DNA from: Bacillota bacterium
GTDB lineage: Bacteria > Bacillota > Clostridia > Christensenellales > UMGS416
Direction: 5' to 3'
Assembly: GCA_023409755.1 (NCBI GenBank)
Contig: JAEYRA010000134.1
Coordinates: 1-10,034 of the forward strand
DNA length: 10,034 nucleotides
The notes beneath the pieces are model-generated. The model was not told the origin of the DNA, ran no database searches, and worked only from the letters and a program-made list of their open reading frames with translations. Position 1 is the stretch's first letter, and the number at the start of each line of letters is the position of its first letter. Position numbers and translations under genes: made by a program. Shown piece after piece: positions 1 through 6,506 of this stretch.

Positions 1-100
1 CCGTCCGCCACTCAGGTGTATTGCTACACCTTCGTTCGACTTGCATGGGTCAGGCACGCCGCCAGCGTTCGTCCTGAGCCAGGATCAAACTCTCATGTTC
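1..100 (-). rRNA. rrs: 16S ribosomal RNA, 5' end (partial)
   Basis: The minus strand carries the universal 16S 5' motif AGAGTTTGATCCTGGCTCAG (74-93), followed by the conserved GACGAACGCTGGCGGCGTGCC stretch and the ATGCAAGTCGAACG block. Only about the first 100 bases lie in the window; the gene continues past the left edge. The mature 5' end is placed about seven bases before AGAGTTTGAT by analogy with E. coli, so it is uncertain by a few bases. The stretch after GCGTGCCT reads GACCCATGCAAG rather than the common AACACATGCAAG. Confidence 0.97.
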
Positions 101-248
101 AATCTCTGACTAAATCTCCACTCTCTCGAGCGAAGCTTTGCCTTTTTCACTCAAATGAATCGCGTTTGTCTTTCTCACTCTTCTTGCTCTATTCGGTTTT
201 CAAGGTGCGCCTTTTGCCGGCCTGTTTCGCATCCGCGTCTCAAGCGGC
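101..248 (-). other. rRNA operon leader (5' external transcribed spacer)
   Basis: This is about 150 bases between the inferred transcription start and the mature 16S 5' end. On the minus strand it contains ACCTTGAAAACCGAATA (around 190-207), a block of the type usually found upstream of 16S genes in Firmicutes, followed by an A/G-rich tract leading into the 16S gene. No tRNA or open reading frame is credible here. The motif is seen directly; its role in antitermination or processing is inferred from its position. Confidence 0.7.
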
Positions 249-254
249 TCGATT

Positions 255-283
255 AGGATAACAAATTCGTCTGAATGTGTCAA
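255..283 (-). promoter_or_regulatory. rRNA operon promoter (sigma-A)
   Basis: On the minus strand a perfect -35 box TTGACA (278-283) is separated by exactly 17 bases from a -10 box TATCCT (255-260). Transcription would start near 248 and run into the 16S gene. The perfect -35 and ideal spacing are typical of rrn promoters. No second tandem promoter was found between here and the 16S gene. Confidence 0.88.
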
Positions 284-334
284 TAGGTGTTCTCGCTTTC
301 AGGGCCATCTTTTTGCAGAAATCTGTCTAACGCC

Positions 335-365
335 AAAGACAGAAGCCGCCTTGCGGCGGCCTCTG
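335..365 (-). terminator. Possible terminator after the spore protein gene
   Basis: A hairpin has arms GCCGCC and GGCGGC (345-350 and 355-360) around a TTGC loop, extended by a mismatch and four more pairs (340-343 with 362-365). On the minus strand it is followed by TCTTT. It lies about 40 bases after the stop codon of the SspF-like gene and before the rrn promoter, which is where a terminator is expected. The T tract is short, so termination may be partial. Confidence 0.55.
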
Positions 366-402
366 CCATGCGTCGGAGCCGATTCCATTCTCAACTGGCT
401 TG

Positions 403-567
403 TTACTTCCCCTTGATTGCGTTCTCCGCGATCTCTATCGCTGTCTGTACCATCCTGCCGCAGTCACGGGAAGAAACCGCACCCCATCCTTCCCGGTGCA
501 CATGGTCATAGACGCCCATCTGCCGGGCAATCTCCTCTTTGAGAGATTCGGACATGATCTTTGCCAT
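403..567 (-). CDS. Small acid-soluble spore protein, SspF-like (alpha/beta-type family)
   Basis: This is a 54-residue protein. SASPs coat and protect DNA in the spore core and are degraded at germination. The sequence has an N-terminal helix KEEIARQMGVYD (10-21), a central REGWGAVSSRDCG (25-37) and a C-terminal helix MVQTAIEIAENAI (39-51). This matches the layout of SspF-type proteins, whose typical centre is an EGWG...ARDAG or SSRDCG element followed by a MV..AIEIAE helix. The ATG start is preceded by GGAGGAG at a good distance. It is the last gene of the spoIIR-sleB-ypeB group, 110 bases after ypeB, with no clear terminator between, so it may be co-transcribed or have its own forespore promoter; I could not find a convincing one. 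It is short for a gene call, but the family pattern and start site support it. Whether it binds DNA is inferred. Confidence 0.85.
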   Translation of the reverse strand: MAKIMSESLKEEIARQMGVYDHVHREGWGAVSSRDCGRMVQTAIEIAENAIKGK

Positions 568-677
568 GGATGTCTCCTCCTTCGCCAGCCTAGCCTATCG
601 GCTTGCCTGTAAGTAGTCTATCCGTGCGGCAAAGAATCATGGGCGACAATCTCTGGCGGTACTGGCGTTTGGAGCCA

Positions 678-2024
678 TCAAACGACCAAACTGCCATTGT
701 CCGTGTCGATGATCTTGAAAATGTTAGCCTCCTCCCCTGTGTTTGCATCGATGTACACAAGGAACGTGGCGTCGTTGTAGGTGCCGCGGAACTCCCAGCA
801 CAGCTGCTCGCTGCCGCCGGCGGTGGGGATAATCGCCAGTTGCGTCGCGTTCACCTGCAGAGCAGACGAAACCAGCTTGGCTGCGTCCTCTTTGGTGATG
901 GCCGGCGTCTGCACCGTCCGGCTGACGTGATTCATGTAGTATGCCTGTGCATCAAACCCACAGATCTTACCGTCGTCCATGCGTACCTTGGCCTTCACAA
1001 GGTCGGTATACAGCACCGCTTCCCCCAGCATGGGAGCAAAATTGATGACCATTTGCCCATCGTACTGCTGGGTGAACGTCGGCTGCATGGCCTCAAAGCC
1101 ATTGGCTTCCAACCAATCCTTGGCTTTCTGGATGCATTCGTCCGGTGACAGCACCGGCTCAATTTTATCGGTTTGTTGAATCAACTGCAGTAGTTTGCCG
1201 CCCTCACGGGTGATTTGCATTGTGATTTCTTTCCCGCTGGCATCGGTCGCATCCAGCAGGAAGGTCTCGATCTTGCCGCTACCGACACCCAATGTGCTGA
1301 CCCCAGAAGCGTCAGGCAACCCCAGGATGGCTGCCGCGGTGTCCTTGGCCGTGGCCTCGTCAATGAGTCCAGCCGGCAGACCCTTGGGCATACTGCCGCT
1401 CACCGTCTCAGAGAACGGGCCATCGTAAATGAGTGTGGGATACTCCACCCCTTGCTTTTCCCTCTCCGAGAAGCGAACCGACATGCCGTCTTGCCCGGAG
1501 TTGTAGTAGCTCTGGGCGGCTAAGTCGGTATTGAACTCCACCTTACCGTCGCTTTCCATCTGCTGCAGCTCGTTCATGACACCCACGCAGCTGTCATAGA
1601 GCTTTTGCAGGTTGGCATAGTCGTCCTCGGTCAGCGGATGGCCTGCCGCTGCCTTCTCGTTGAGACTGCGGCAATAATCTCCGGTGAGTTCGATAAGCCC
1701 CATGGTGTTGGCCAACGCCGGATGGTTGGTGGGAAGCTGTCCCAGCATCTGCGCGGCATTGTCTGCCTGAAGCGAGATGGCTGCCAGCAGCTCGCCGTTT
1801 CCCCCGTTGGAGTTGGAGACCATCAGCTTGGATAGTTTTACTTCCATGCTGTTCACGTTGTTGACAAGCTCATAGAACGACCGGGTGTACATGTTCTGCA
1901 ACTGAGCGACGTAGGCGGCACGCTGACGGTTTTCGTGGATGCCCCACGTAAGGGAACCAGCCAGCAGTAACGTCAGCGCCACAGGCAGCACCATTGACTT
2001 CATTCGATTCCACTTAAATTGCAA
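678..2024 (-). CDS. ypeB: Germination protein YpeB
   Basis: The 448-residue protein is close to the usual length of about 450. YpeB is needed for stable assembly of the cortex-lytic enzyme SleB in the spore and holds it inactive until germination. One N-terminal membrane segment (about 11-27) anchors it. A helical N-terminal domain follows (about 30-180, with TRSFYELVNNVNSMEVKLSK), and the C-terminal half has repeated PepSY-like units (about 200-440). The start is TTG (2022-2024), chosen because AGGGAGG lies seven bases upstream; the next in-frame ATG (codon 8) has no such site. It overlaps the end of sleB by 11 bases, the classic sleB-ypeB bicistronic arrangement, which suggests coupled translation. 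Family assignment is firm from the sequence pattern and the neighbour; the function is from family knowledge. Confidence 0.95.
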   Translation of the reverse strand: MQFKWNRMKSMVLPVALTLLLAGSLTWGIHENRQRAAYVAQLQNMYTRSFYELVNNVNSMEVKLSKLMVSNSNGGNGELLAAISLQADNAAQMLGQLPTNHPALANTMGLIELTGDYCRSLNEKAAAGHPLTEDDYANLQKLYDSCVGVMNELQQMESDGKVEFNTDLAAQSYYNSGQDGMSVRFSEREKQGVEYPTLIYDGPFSETVSGSMPKGLPAGLIDEATAKDTAAAILGLPDASGVSTLGVGSGKIETFLLDATDASGKEITMQITREGGKLLQLIQQTDKIEPVLSPDECIQKAKDWLEANGFEAMQPTFTQQYDGQMVINFAPMLGEAVLYTDLVKAKVRMDDGKICGFDAQAYYMNHVSRTVQTPAITKEDAAKLVSSALQVNATQLAIIPTAGGSEQLCWEFRGTYNDATFLVYIDANTGEEANIFKIIDTDNGSLVV

Positions 2025-2691
2025 AGCGATGCCTCCCTATCACAGCAATGACGGTGCGTGACCAAATCCAGCTGCTCTGGGCAGTGCTGGGATTGTAGTA
2101 GTAGAGCGCGCCACCGCTGGGGTCCCAACCGTTCATGGCGTCACGCGCGGCTCGGATGGCCTCGTCATCGGGCGTCAGGTTGATTTGGCCGTCGGCCACA
2201 GCGGTGAATGCGTAGGGCTGGTAGACGACGCCGGCAATGGTGTTCGGGAATTTAGAGCTGTCCACACGGTTCAGCACTACCGCCGCCACCGCCACTTTGC
2301 CTGTATAGGGCTCTCCACGCGCCTCCCCGTAGACGACCTTTGCAAGCAGATACAGGTCGCCGCTGTTCCCGCGGGAGGCAGAGGACCCGCCCTTGCTGCC
2401 GCCAATGGTGATGCCGATGGCTTTGGCGGTGGCTGGCCCCACAATACCGTCTGCTGTGATGCCGTTTCGCTTTTGGAAAAGGATGACGGCATCCTTGGTG
2501 TCCTGGCCGAAAATGCCATCCACCGCGCCCTGGTAGTAGCCCCATTGCCGCAGGCGGCTCTGCACCTTCTCCACGTCTGACCCGGTATCACCCTTTTTGA
2601 GCGATACCGCCAGCGGTGACGACATGCCCATCGAAAGGCATATGGTCACCAGGAACACCACCGTCATGCATAAACTGATCGCTCGTTTCAT
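2014..2691 (-). CDS. sleB: Spore cortex-lytic enzyme SleB (germination lytic transglycosylase)
   Basis: SleB is a 225-residue enzyme that cleaves muramic-delta-lactam-containing cortex peptidoglycan during germination. A signal peptide covers about residues 1-30. A peptidoglycan-binding domain spans about 31-94, including WGYYQGAVDGIFGQDTKDAV and GIVGPAT. After a Gly/Ser linker (97-110), the catalytic hydrolase_2 domain runs from about 112 to 225. It contains GEARGEP (122-128, with Glu123 the expected catalytic acid), AGVVYQPYAFTAVADGQI and WDPSGGALYYYNP, all hallmarks of the family. The ATG overlaps the spoIIR stop as ATGA (2688-2691). The ribosome site is weak (AAGGATC), which fits translational coupling to spoIIR. 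Its 3' end overlaps ypeB. The domain order is complete and no defect is visible. Confidence 0.97.
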   Translation of the reverse strand: MKRAISLCMTVVFLVTICLSMGMSSPLAVSLKKGDTGSDVEKVQSRLRQWGYYQGAVDGIFGQDTKDAVILFQKRNGITADGIVGPATAKAIGITIGGSKGGSSASRGNSGDLYLLAKVVYGEARGEPYTGKVAVAAVVLNRVDSSKFPNTIAGVVYQPYAFTAVADGQINLTPDDEAIRAARDAMNGWDPSGGALYYYNPSTAQSSWIWSRTVIAVIGRHRFAI

Positions 2692-3341
2692 GATCCTTCA
2701 CCTGATAGCCAGTATTGCTTTGTCCAATGGGCAAAGCGCACGTTCCAGTCCGTTTCGCCTTTGAGCTTGTCATAGAGCCAAGATCGAACGGGTGCTTCCG
2801 GCGCGTCCTCGCTGTCCAGGACACCCGCTTCATCCAGCTGCTTCACCAGTTCCTTATACTCCTGCAGGTCCATCTCGCCCGTCTCACTCGTCAGGCAAAG
2901 AGGTGGGAACAACACGCACCACCAGTTGTGTCCCTTCCCCTTCCCCAGTTTAATCTCCAACGCCCGGTACTTGCCTGCCGGGAACACCACACCATCGTAA
3001 TCCCGATCGGGGAAATCAACGATGCCAATGTCGGCGGTTGCACCGTAGTCTGCGCCTTGCTCCTCCAATTGCTTGGTCAGTTCCTTCTCGATGTCCGGCG
3101 TCAGGGCTTTCAGATCCTTCCAGGCGGTGTCCGCCGCCGTCTCCTGTGACAACTGACTGCCCCATTGTGCCAACACATAATCACGAATCCAGAGCTTCAT
3201 GCTCTGGTCGTCGTCGCTGTCGCTGTTTGCCAGGATGTGCAGCCGAATGACGTCGTCATGGCTCGTTGTTACCGAGCCGCAAGCAGACAGCAAGCCAACC
3301 ACGGCCAGCAGCACAAGGATCATTGCAACCGCTTTTCTCAA
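2688..3341 (-). CDS. spoIIR: Stage II sporulation protein R (SpoIIR)
   Basis: This is a 217-residue secreted sporulation signal. In Bacillus, SpoIIR is made in the forespore under sigma-F and exported to the intermembrane space, where it triggers SpoIIGA to process pro-sigma-E in the mother cell. Diagnostic motifs are VIRLHILANSD (31-41), DFPDRDYDGVVFPAGKYRAL (109-128) and the signature NWWCVLFPPLC (139-149). The N-terminus is a hydrophobic signal ending in a lipobox, LSAC (18-21), so the protein may be a lipoprotein. The start is TTG (3339-3341) with GGAGG seven bases upstream. It is the first gene of a run with sleB and ypeB and overlaps sleB by four bases. I searched the upstream 110 bases for a sigma-F or sigma-G promoter and found only weak GCATA-type fragments with wrong spacing. 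Confidence 0.95.
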   Translation of the reverse strand: MRKAVAMILVLLAVVGLLSACGSVTTSHDDVIRLHILANSDSDDDQSMKLWIRDYVLAQWGSQLSQETAADTAWKDLKALTPDIEKELTKQLEEQGADYGATADIGIVDFPDRDYDGVVFPAGKYRALEIKLGKGKGHNWWCVLFPPLCLTSETGEMDLQEYKELVKQLDEAGVLDSEDAPEAPVRSWLYDKLKGETDWNVRFAHWTKQYWLSGEGS

Positions 3342-3458
3342 CTTGACACCTCCGCATTAGGATTCATGTACAGTATTGACCATATGCGGATTGTTATAAC
3401 AGCGTAGGAAAAGGGCGGCAGATAGACTTTGTCCGAAATGAGAGTATTTTATGCGGGC

Positions 3459-3490
3459 AAAGAAAAGGGACCGGCTTTCGCCGGTCCCCC
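3459..3490 (-). terminator. Rho-independent terminator of hpf
   Basis: Arms GGGACCGGC and GCCGGTCCC (3467-3475 and 3480-3488) form a 9-bp GC-rich stem with a four-base loop. On the minus strand it is followed by TTTTCTTT. It begins about 20 bases after the hpf stop codon, so it ends the hpf transcript and separates it from spoIIR. Confidence 0.9.
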
Positions 3491-3511
3491 AGATCTCTTA
3501 TGCTACTTCGA

Positions 3512-4039
3512 TTATTCCTCGTAGGTCGGCTCAATGAGCCCCAACTGGCCATCCTTGCGGCGGTAGAGCACGTTGACCTCGCCAGAATCAGCGTTCATGA
3601 ACACGAAGAAGTCGTGCCCCAGCAGCTGCATCTGCAGAGCCGCCTCGTCCAAGTCAAGGGGTTTGACAGGAAAGCGCTTGGTGCGAACGACCGAGATGGA
3701 CGCCTCTTCTTCCAACCCATCGCCAGTGTCAGCAACGAACGCTCCGCTCCTCAACCGCTTTTCCAGCTTGGTGCGGTAACGGATGATCTGCTTCTCCAGC
3801 TTGCGCTCCACATGCTCAATGGAGGTGTACATGTCGTCAGTGGCTTCCTCCCCACGGAGGATGATGCCATTGAAGGGGATGGTCACTTCGATGATATGGT
3901 TGAGCTTCTCCACGGATAGGACCACATTGACTTCGGTCTCCGGTTCAAAGTATCTCTCCAGCTTGCCGAGCTTCTTGTGAACAATCTCTTTGAGGGAATC
4001 GGTCACATTCAGGTTCTTACCGGTGATCTGGATTTTCAT
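3512..4039 (-). CDS. hpf: Ribosome hibernation-promoting factor, long form (HPF)
   Basis: A 175-residue protein that binds the 30S subunit at the tRNA and mRNA channel and pairs ribosomes into inactive 100S dimers in stationary phase or stress. The N-terminal S30AE domain (about 1-97) starts MKIQITGKNLNVTDSLKEIV and contains the basic helix ERKLEKQIIRYRTKLEKRLR. A variable linker (about 98-117) leads to the C-terminal dimerisation domain (about 118-175), with RTKRFPVKPLDLDEAALQM and GHDFFVFMNADSGEVNVLYR. The C-terminal domain makes this the long HPF of Firmicutes rather than a short enterobacterial HPF or YfiA. The ATG has GGGAGG upstream. It is a single-gene unit with its own sigma-A promoter and terminator. 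Confidence 0.97.
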   Translation of the reverse strand: MKIQITGKNLNVTDSLKEIVHKKLGKLERYFEPETEVNVVLSVEKLNHIIEVTIPFNGIILRGEEATDDMYTSIEHVERKLEKQIIRYRTKLEKRLRSGAFVADTGDGLEEEASISVVRTKRFPVKPLDLDEAALQMQLLGHDFFVFMNADSGEVNVLYRRKDGQLGLIEPTYEE

Positions 4040-4113
4040 ATGCGAACCTCCCGCTTTATAATCAAAGAGGCGCTATCGTTGCTTACTGCTTCGATCGGCA
4101 CCTCCTTTGTACT

Positions 4114-4142
4114 ATTATAGTACCCATTGGATGCAATGTAAA
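4114..4142 (-). promoter_or_regulatory. hpf promoter (sigma-A type)
   Basis: On the minus strand, -35 TTTACA (4137-4142), a 17-base spacer and a perfect -10 TATAAT (4114-4119). Transcription would begin near 4107, leaving a leader of about 70 bases before the hpf ATG. The leader begins with its own AAAGGAGGTG sequence. I saw no clear sigma-B site or operator. Confidence 0.85.
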
Positions 4143-4275
4143 ACATGAAATTTAACAGAACCAGGTATTAATTGACTGCTTACACTCAGTTGAGCTGCAT
4201 TGTGTCAACAAAACTGCAATTGCTGCTTTCCGTTTTCCATTGCTCACCTGCTGTGCAGTCTTTGCAGTGCTCAAC

Positions 4276-4319
4276 GAAAAGAAAAAGACATACCTTCCGT
4301 AAACAGGAAGGTATGTCTT
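4276..4319 (-). terminator. Terminator of the tRNA-Val gene
   Basis: A perfect 14-bp stem (4285-4298 with 4306-4319) around a seven-base loop, followed on the minus strand by a T-rich run, TTTTTCTTTTC. It begins three bases after the tRNA CCA end, so the unit carries a single tRNA. Confidence 0.93.
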
Positions 4320-4321
4320 CT

Positions 4322-4397
4322 TGGTGGGATTTGCCGGGCTCGAACCGACGACCCCTGCGATGTGAACACAGTGCTCTACCAGCTGAGCTAAAATCCC
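4322..4397 (-). tRNA. tRNA-Val (anticodon CAC)
   Basis: A full 76-base cloverleaf on the minus strand: acceptor GGGATTT with AAATCCC, D stem GCTC/GAGC with the AGCTGGTA loop, anticodon stem CTGTG/CGCAG around loop TTCACAT, a five-base variable loop GGGTC, T stem GTCGG/CCGGC with loop TTCGAGC, discriminator A and an encoded CCA. The anticodon is CAC, which reads GUG. All stems pair with only G-U wobbles. It has its own promoter and terminator and no neighbouring tRNA. Confidence 0.96.
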
Positions 4398-4416
4398 ACG
4401 CCCTTCGGCAGGGATT

Positions 4417-4445
4417 ATTCTAACCGATTGCTCCTCATTTTTCAA
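4417..4445 (-). promoter_or_regulatory. tRNA-Val promoter (sigma-A type)
   Basis: On the minus strand, -35 TTGAAA (4440-4445), a 17-base spacer and -10 TAGAAT (4417-4422). Transcription starts near 4410, about a dozen bases before the mature tRNA 5' end, which leaves a short leader for RNase P to remove. Confidence 0.82.
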
Positions 4446-4485
4446 GCCCCCTTTTGCACTCTTTTTGGGTATGCCTGCCAGTTCC

Positions 4486-4520
4486 ATAAAAAGAACCCAC
4501 CGGATGGTTCCGGTGGGTTC
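4486..4520 (-). terminator. Rho-independent terminator of the eda-kdgK operon
   Basis: A perfect 12-bp stem, GAACCCACCGGA with its complement (4493-4504 and 4509-4520), with a four-base loop. On the minus strand it is followed by TTTTTAT. It starts 13 bases after the kdgK stop and ends the operon before the tRNA promoter. Confidence 0.94.
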
Positions 4521-4533
4521 AACAGTGCGATCC

Positions 4534-5559
4534 TTAGCGCTGCACACGGCCGGAAGCGTTGCCGCCCAGGATGGACTGCACCTCCCGTACGCTGACCATG
4601 TTGAAGTCGCCCTCGATGGTCTGCTTGAGCGCCGAGGCCGCGACGGCAAACTCCAGCGCGTCCTGCAGGCCCATGCCGGCGAGTTGGCCATAGATGAGCC
4701 CCGCCCCGAAGGAGTCTCCGCCACCCACGCGGTCAACGATGTGGATGTCGTAATGGCGCGAGTGATAACAGTCACCGCCGTCCTCATAGAGCAAACCCGA
4801 CCAGCCATTGTCGGAGGCCGAGCGGCTCTCCCTCAGGGTGATGGCGGCCTGGCGCAGGGCGAAGCGATCGACCAACTGGCGGGCAACCTGCCGGTACCCG
4901 GTTTCGGTCAGCCGCCCAGCATGGATGTCCGACCCCTCGGCGTGGATGCCAAAGACGTCGGCGGCATCCTCCTCATTGGCGATGAGCACATCCACATATT
5001 GCATGAGGCGGCCCATGACCTGACCGGCCTTCTCCCGGCTCCAGAGCTTCTTGCGGTAGTTGAGGTCGCAGCTGACCTTGACGCCCCGGGCCGCGGCGAC
5101 CTTGCAGGCTCGCTCGGTAATGGCTGCGACGCTGTCACTCAGCGCCGGCGTAATGCCGGTGAAGTGGAACCAGTCCGCCCCATCAAGAATACGCTCCCAA
5201 TCGAAGTCCTCCACCGTGGCAGTGGCGATGGCTGAGCCGGCGCGGTCATAGATGACGTTGGAGGGACGCAAGGCCGCACCCTTTTCACAGTAGAAGACGC
5301 CCATGCGATCCCCACCGCGTACGATGTTCGACACATCCACCCCGTACTTGCGCAGCTCGTTTCGGCAGGCATCACCGATGGGGTTGTGGGGCAGCCGGGT
5401 GACAAACGCCACATCCATGCCGTAGTTGGCAAGTGACACGGCCACATTGGCCTCCGCCCCGCCGAAGATGATGTCAAAACTGTTGGCTTGCACAATGCGC
5501 TCGTAGCCTGGAGGTGACAGGCGCAGCATAACCTCACCAAAACAGACAACCTTTGGCAT
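4534..5559 (-). CDS. kdgK: 2-keto-3-deoxygluconate kinase (PfkB family)
   Basis: This 341-residue sugar kinase phosphorylates 2-keto-3-deoxygluconate (KDG) with ATP to KDPG, the substrate of the aldolase encoded just upstream. PfkB features seen: N-terminal CFGEVMLRLSPPG (6-18), the substrate-site loop GGAEANVAVSLA (33-44), DLNYRKKLW (165-173), which is typical of KDG kinases, and the anion-hole and catalytic motif DRVGGGDSFGAG (276-287) with Asp282 the expected base. The usual GAGD is GGGD here, which is within family variation. An in-frame extension of 39 codons exists upstream, but the ATG at 5557-5559 is preferred because AGGAGG sits seven bases before it and the kinase homology begins there. 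It follows eda by 164 bases in the same orientation. A related fructokinase-like activity cannot be excluded, but the eda neighbour supports KDG kinase. Confidence 0.93.
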   Translation of the reverse strand: MPKVVCFGEVMLRLSPPGYERIVQANSFDIIFGGAEANVAVSLANYGMDVAFVTRLPHNPIGDACRNELRKYGVDVSNIVRGGDRMGVFYCEKGAALRPSNVIYDRAGSAIATATVEDFDWERILDGADWFHFTGITPALSDSVAAITERACKVAAARGVKVSCDLNYRKKLWSREKAGQVMGRLMQYVDVLIANEEDAADVFGIHAEGSDIHAGRLTETGYRQVARQLVDRFALRQAAITLRESRSASDNGWSGLLYEDGGDCYHSRHYDIHIVDRVGGGDSFGAGLIYGQLAGMGLQDALEFAVAASALKQTIEGDFNMVSVREVQSILGGNASGRVQR

Positions 5560-5619
5560 ACAGGAACCTCCTAAACAGAAAGAACCGCCATGGTTCGGAC
5601 GACAACCCTTGCGGCTTCC

Positions 5620-5655
5620 CCCGCGGCGGGCAGGAATACTCCTGTCCGCCGCGGG
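5620..5655 (-). promoter_or_regulatory. Strong GC-rich stem-loop between eda and kdgK
   Basis: A 15-bp stem (5620-5634 with 5641-5655, one G-U pair, core CCGCGGCGG) around a six-base loop. It lies in the eda-kdgK gap about 60 bases before the kdgK start. Neither strand has a T run after it, so it is not a standard terminator. It could protect the 3' end of eda mRNA after processing or reduce read-through into kdgK; both roles are inferred. Confidence 0.6.
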
Positions 5656-5723
5656 TTTGGAAGAATGACAAAACAAGCGTCAATGCAAACCAGAGCGGTT
5701 TTTCTTCGTTTTACTGTCGTTTT

Positions 5724-6368
5724 TTACTTCGCGCGGGCCGCCTGAATGGCCGCCACATAACGCTGGGCTTCCTTCACAATGGCATCGTAGTCGCCAGTTT
5801 TCGCGCCCTTGATGAGCTCGCTGCCCGCACCCAGCGCCACCGCGCCGGCCTTGATCCACTCCGCCGCGTTGTCTGCCGACACACCGCCGGTGGGCATGAG
5901 CTTAGCCTGCGGCAGCGGCCCCAGGAAGGACTTGATGATGTTGGGCCCAAACAGGTTGGCCGGGAACACCTTCAGGATGTCAGCGCCGGCTTCCATGGCC
6001 TCAATGGCCTCCCGGGGGGTCATAACACCGGGCATGTAAGCCACCCGATAGCGGTTGCACAGGCGGGCGGAGTCCGGGTTGAACGAGGGGCTGATGATGT
6101 ACTGCGCGCCGGACAGGATGGCGATGCGGGCCGTCTCAGGGTCCAGCACGGTGCCGGCGCCCAGAATGAGCTCGCCCTTGGTGTACTCCTTCGCCAGGTC
6201 CTCGATGACCTTGTCAGCGCCCTTCACGGTGAAGGTGATCTCCAACGCGGCGACGCCGCCCTTCATGCAAGCTTCGGCAATGCGTTTCGCCTGATCGGGA
6301 CCATCAGCACGCACGACCGCCACCAGACCAGCCTGTTGAATCTTCCCTAATACGGTTTCCTTGTCCAT
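5724..6368 (-). CDS. eda: KDPG/KHG aldolase
   Basis: A 214-residue aldolase that splits 2-keto-3-deoxy-6-phosphogluconate into pyruvate and glyceraldehyde-3-phosphate and often also acts on 4-hydroxy-2-oxoglutarate. Class I aldolase residues are in place: GLVAVVR (14-20), ALEITF with Glu43, GAGTV (70-74), ISPSFNP (92-98), ILKVFPA with Schiff-base Lys133 and LMPTGGV (157-163). The length matches the trimeric family. The ATG at 6366-6368 is chosen over an upstream in-frame extension because AAGGAGTG lies six bases before it and the extension has no aldolase similarity and overlaps the promoter. It is the first gene of an eda-kdgK operon, which handles KDG from hexuronates or pectin, or the Entner-Doudoroff route. 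No uronate isomerase, transporter or regulator gene lies in the window. Confidence 0.96.
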   Translation of the reverse strand: MDKETVLGKIQQAGLVAVVRADGPDQAKRIAEACMKGGVAALEITFTVKGADKVIEDLAKEYTKGELILGAGTVLDPETARIAILSGAQYIISPSFNPDSARLCNRYRVAYMPGVMTPREAIEAMEAGADILKVFPANLFGPNIIKSFLGPLPQAKLMPTGGVSADNAAEWIKAGAVALGAGSELIKGAKTGDYDAIVKEAQRYVAAIQAARAK

Positions 6369-6410
6369 GTCACACACTCCTTTTGTTAGAATCCGAGACT
6401 TTCCATGGGT

Positions 6411-6439
6411 ATTGTACACGCTGGGGCCGGGGGATTCAA
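6411..6439 (-). promoter_or_regulatory. eda-kdgK promoter (sigma-A type)
   Basis: On the minus strand, -35 TTGAAT (6434-6439), a very GC-rich 17-base spacer and -10 TACAAT (6411-6416). The start would be near 6404, giving a leader of about 35 bases before eda. A perfect inverted repeat lies about 40 bases upstream of the -35 box. Confidence 0.75.
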
Positions 6440-6479
6440 TGAAATCGACAGGAAAACCTAAAGCTGTATAGGCAGGTTT

Positions 6480-6506
6480 CAGGCTGTCGACACAGTCGAC
6501 AGCCTG
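6480..6506. repeat. Perfect 27-bp palindrome upstream of the eda promoter
   Basis: Arms CAGGCTGTCGAC (6480-6491) and GTCGACAGCCTG (6495-6506) are perfect complements with a three-base centre. The centre is about 90 bases upstream of the inferred eda start. No T run follows on either strand, so a DNA-binding site is more likely than a terminator. Confidence 0.7.

Noticed and set aside
568..677. Sigma-K-like AC-N16-GATAGGCTA before the SspF-like gene
   Set aside because: Matches are weak and short, and SASP genes are normally sigma-G dependent.
3342..3458. Forespore promoter for spoIIR
   Set aside because: GCATA and CAT-like fragments are present but the spacing (14 bases) does not fit sigma-F or sigma-G, so no promoter is called.
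4152..4808. Minus-strand frame of 218 codons across the tRNA and kdgK end
   Set aside because: Overlaps the tRNA-Val, two terminators and the kdgK coding frame; it is a shadow frame.
5560..5676. Possible 39-residue N-terminal extension of the KDG kinase
   Set aside because: Runs through the GC-rich hairpin, has no ribosome site, and the PfkB homology starts at the ATG with a strong AGGAGG.
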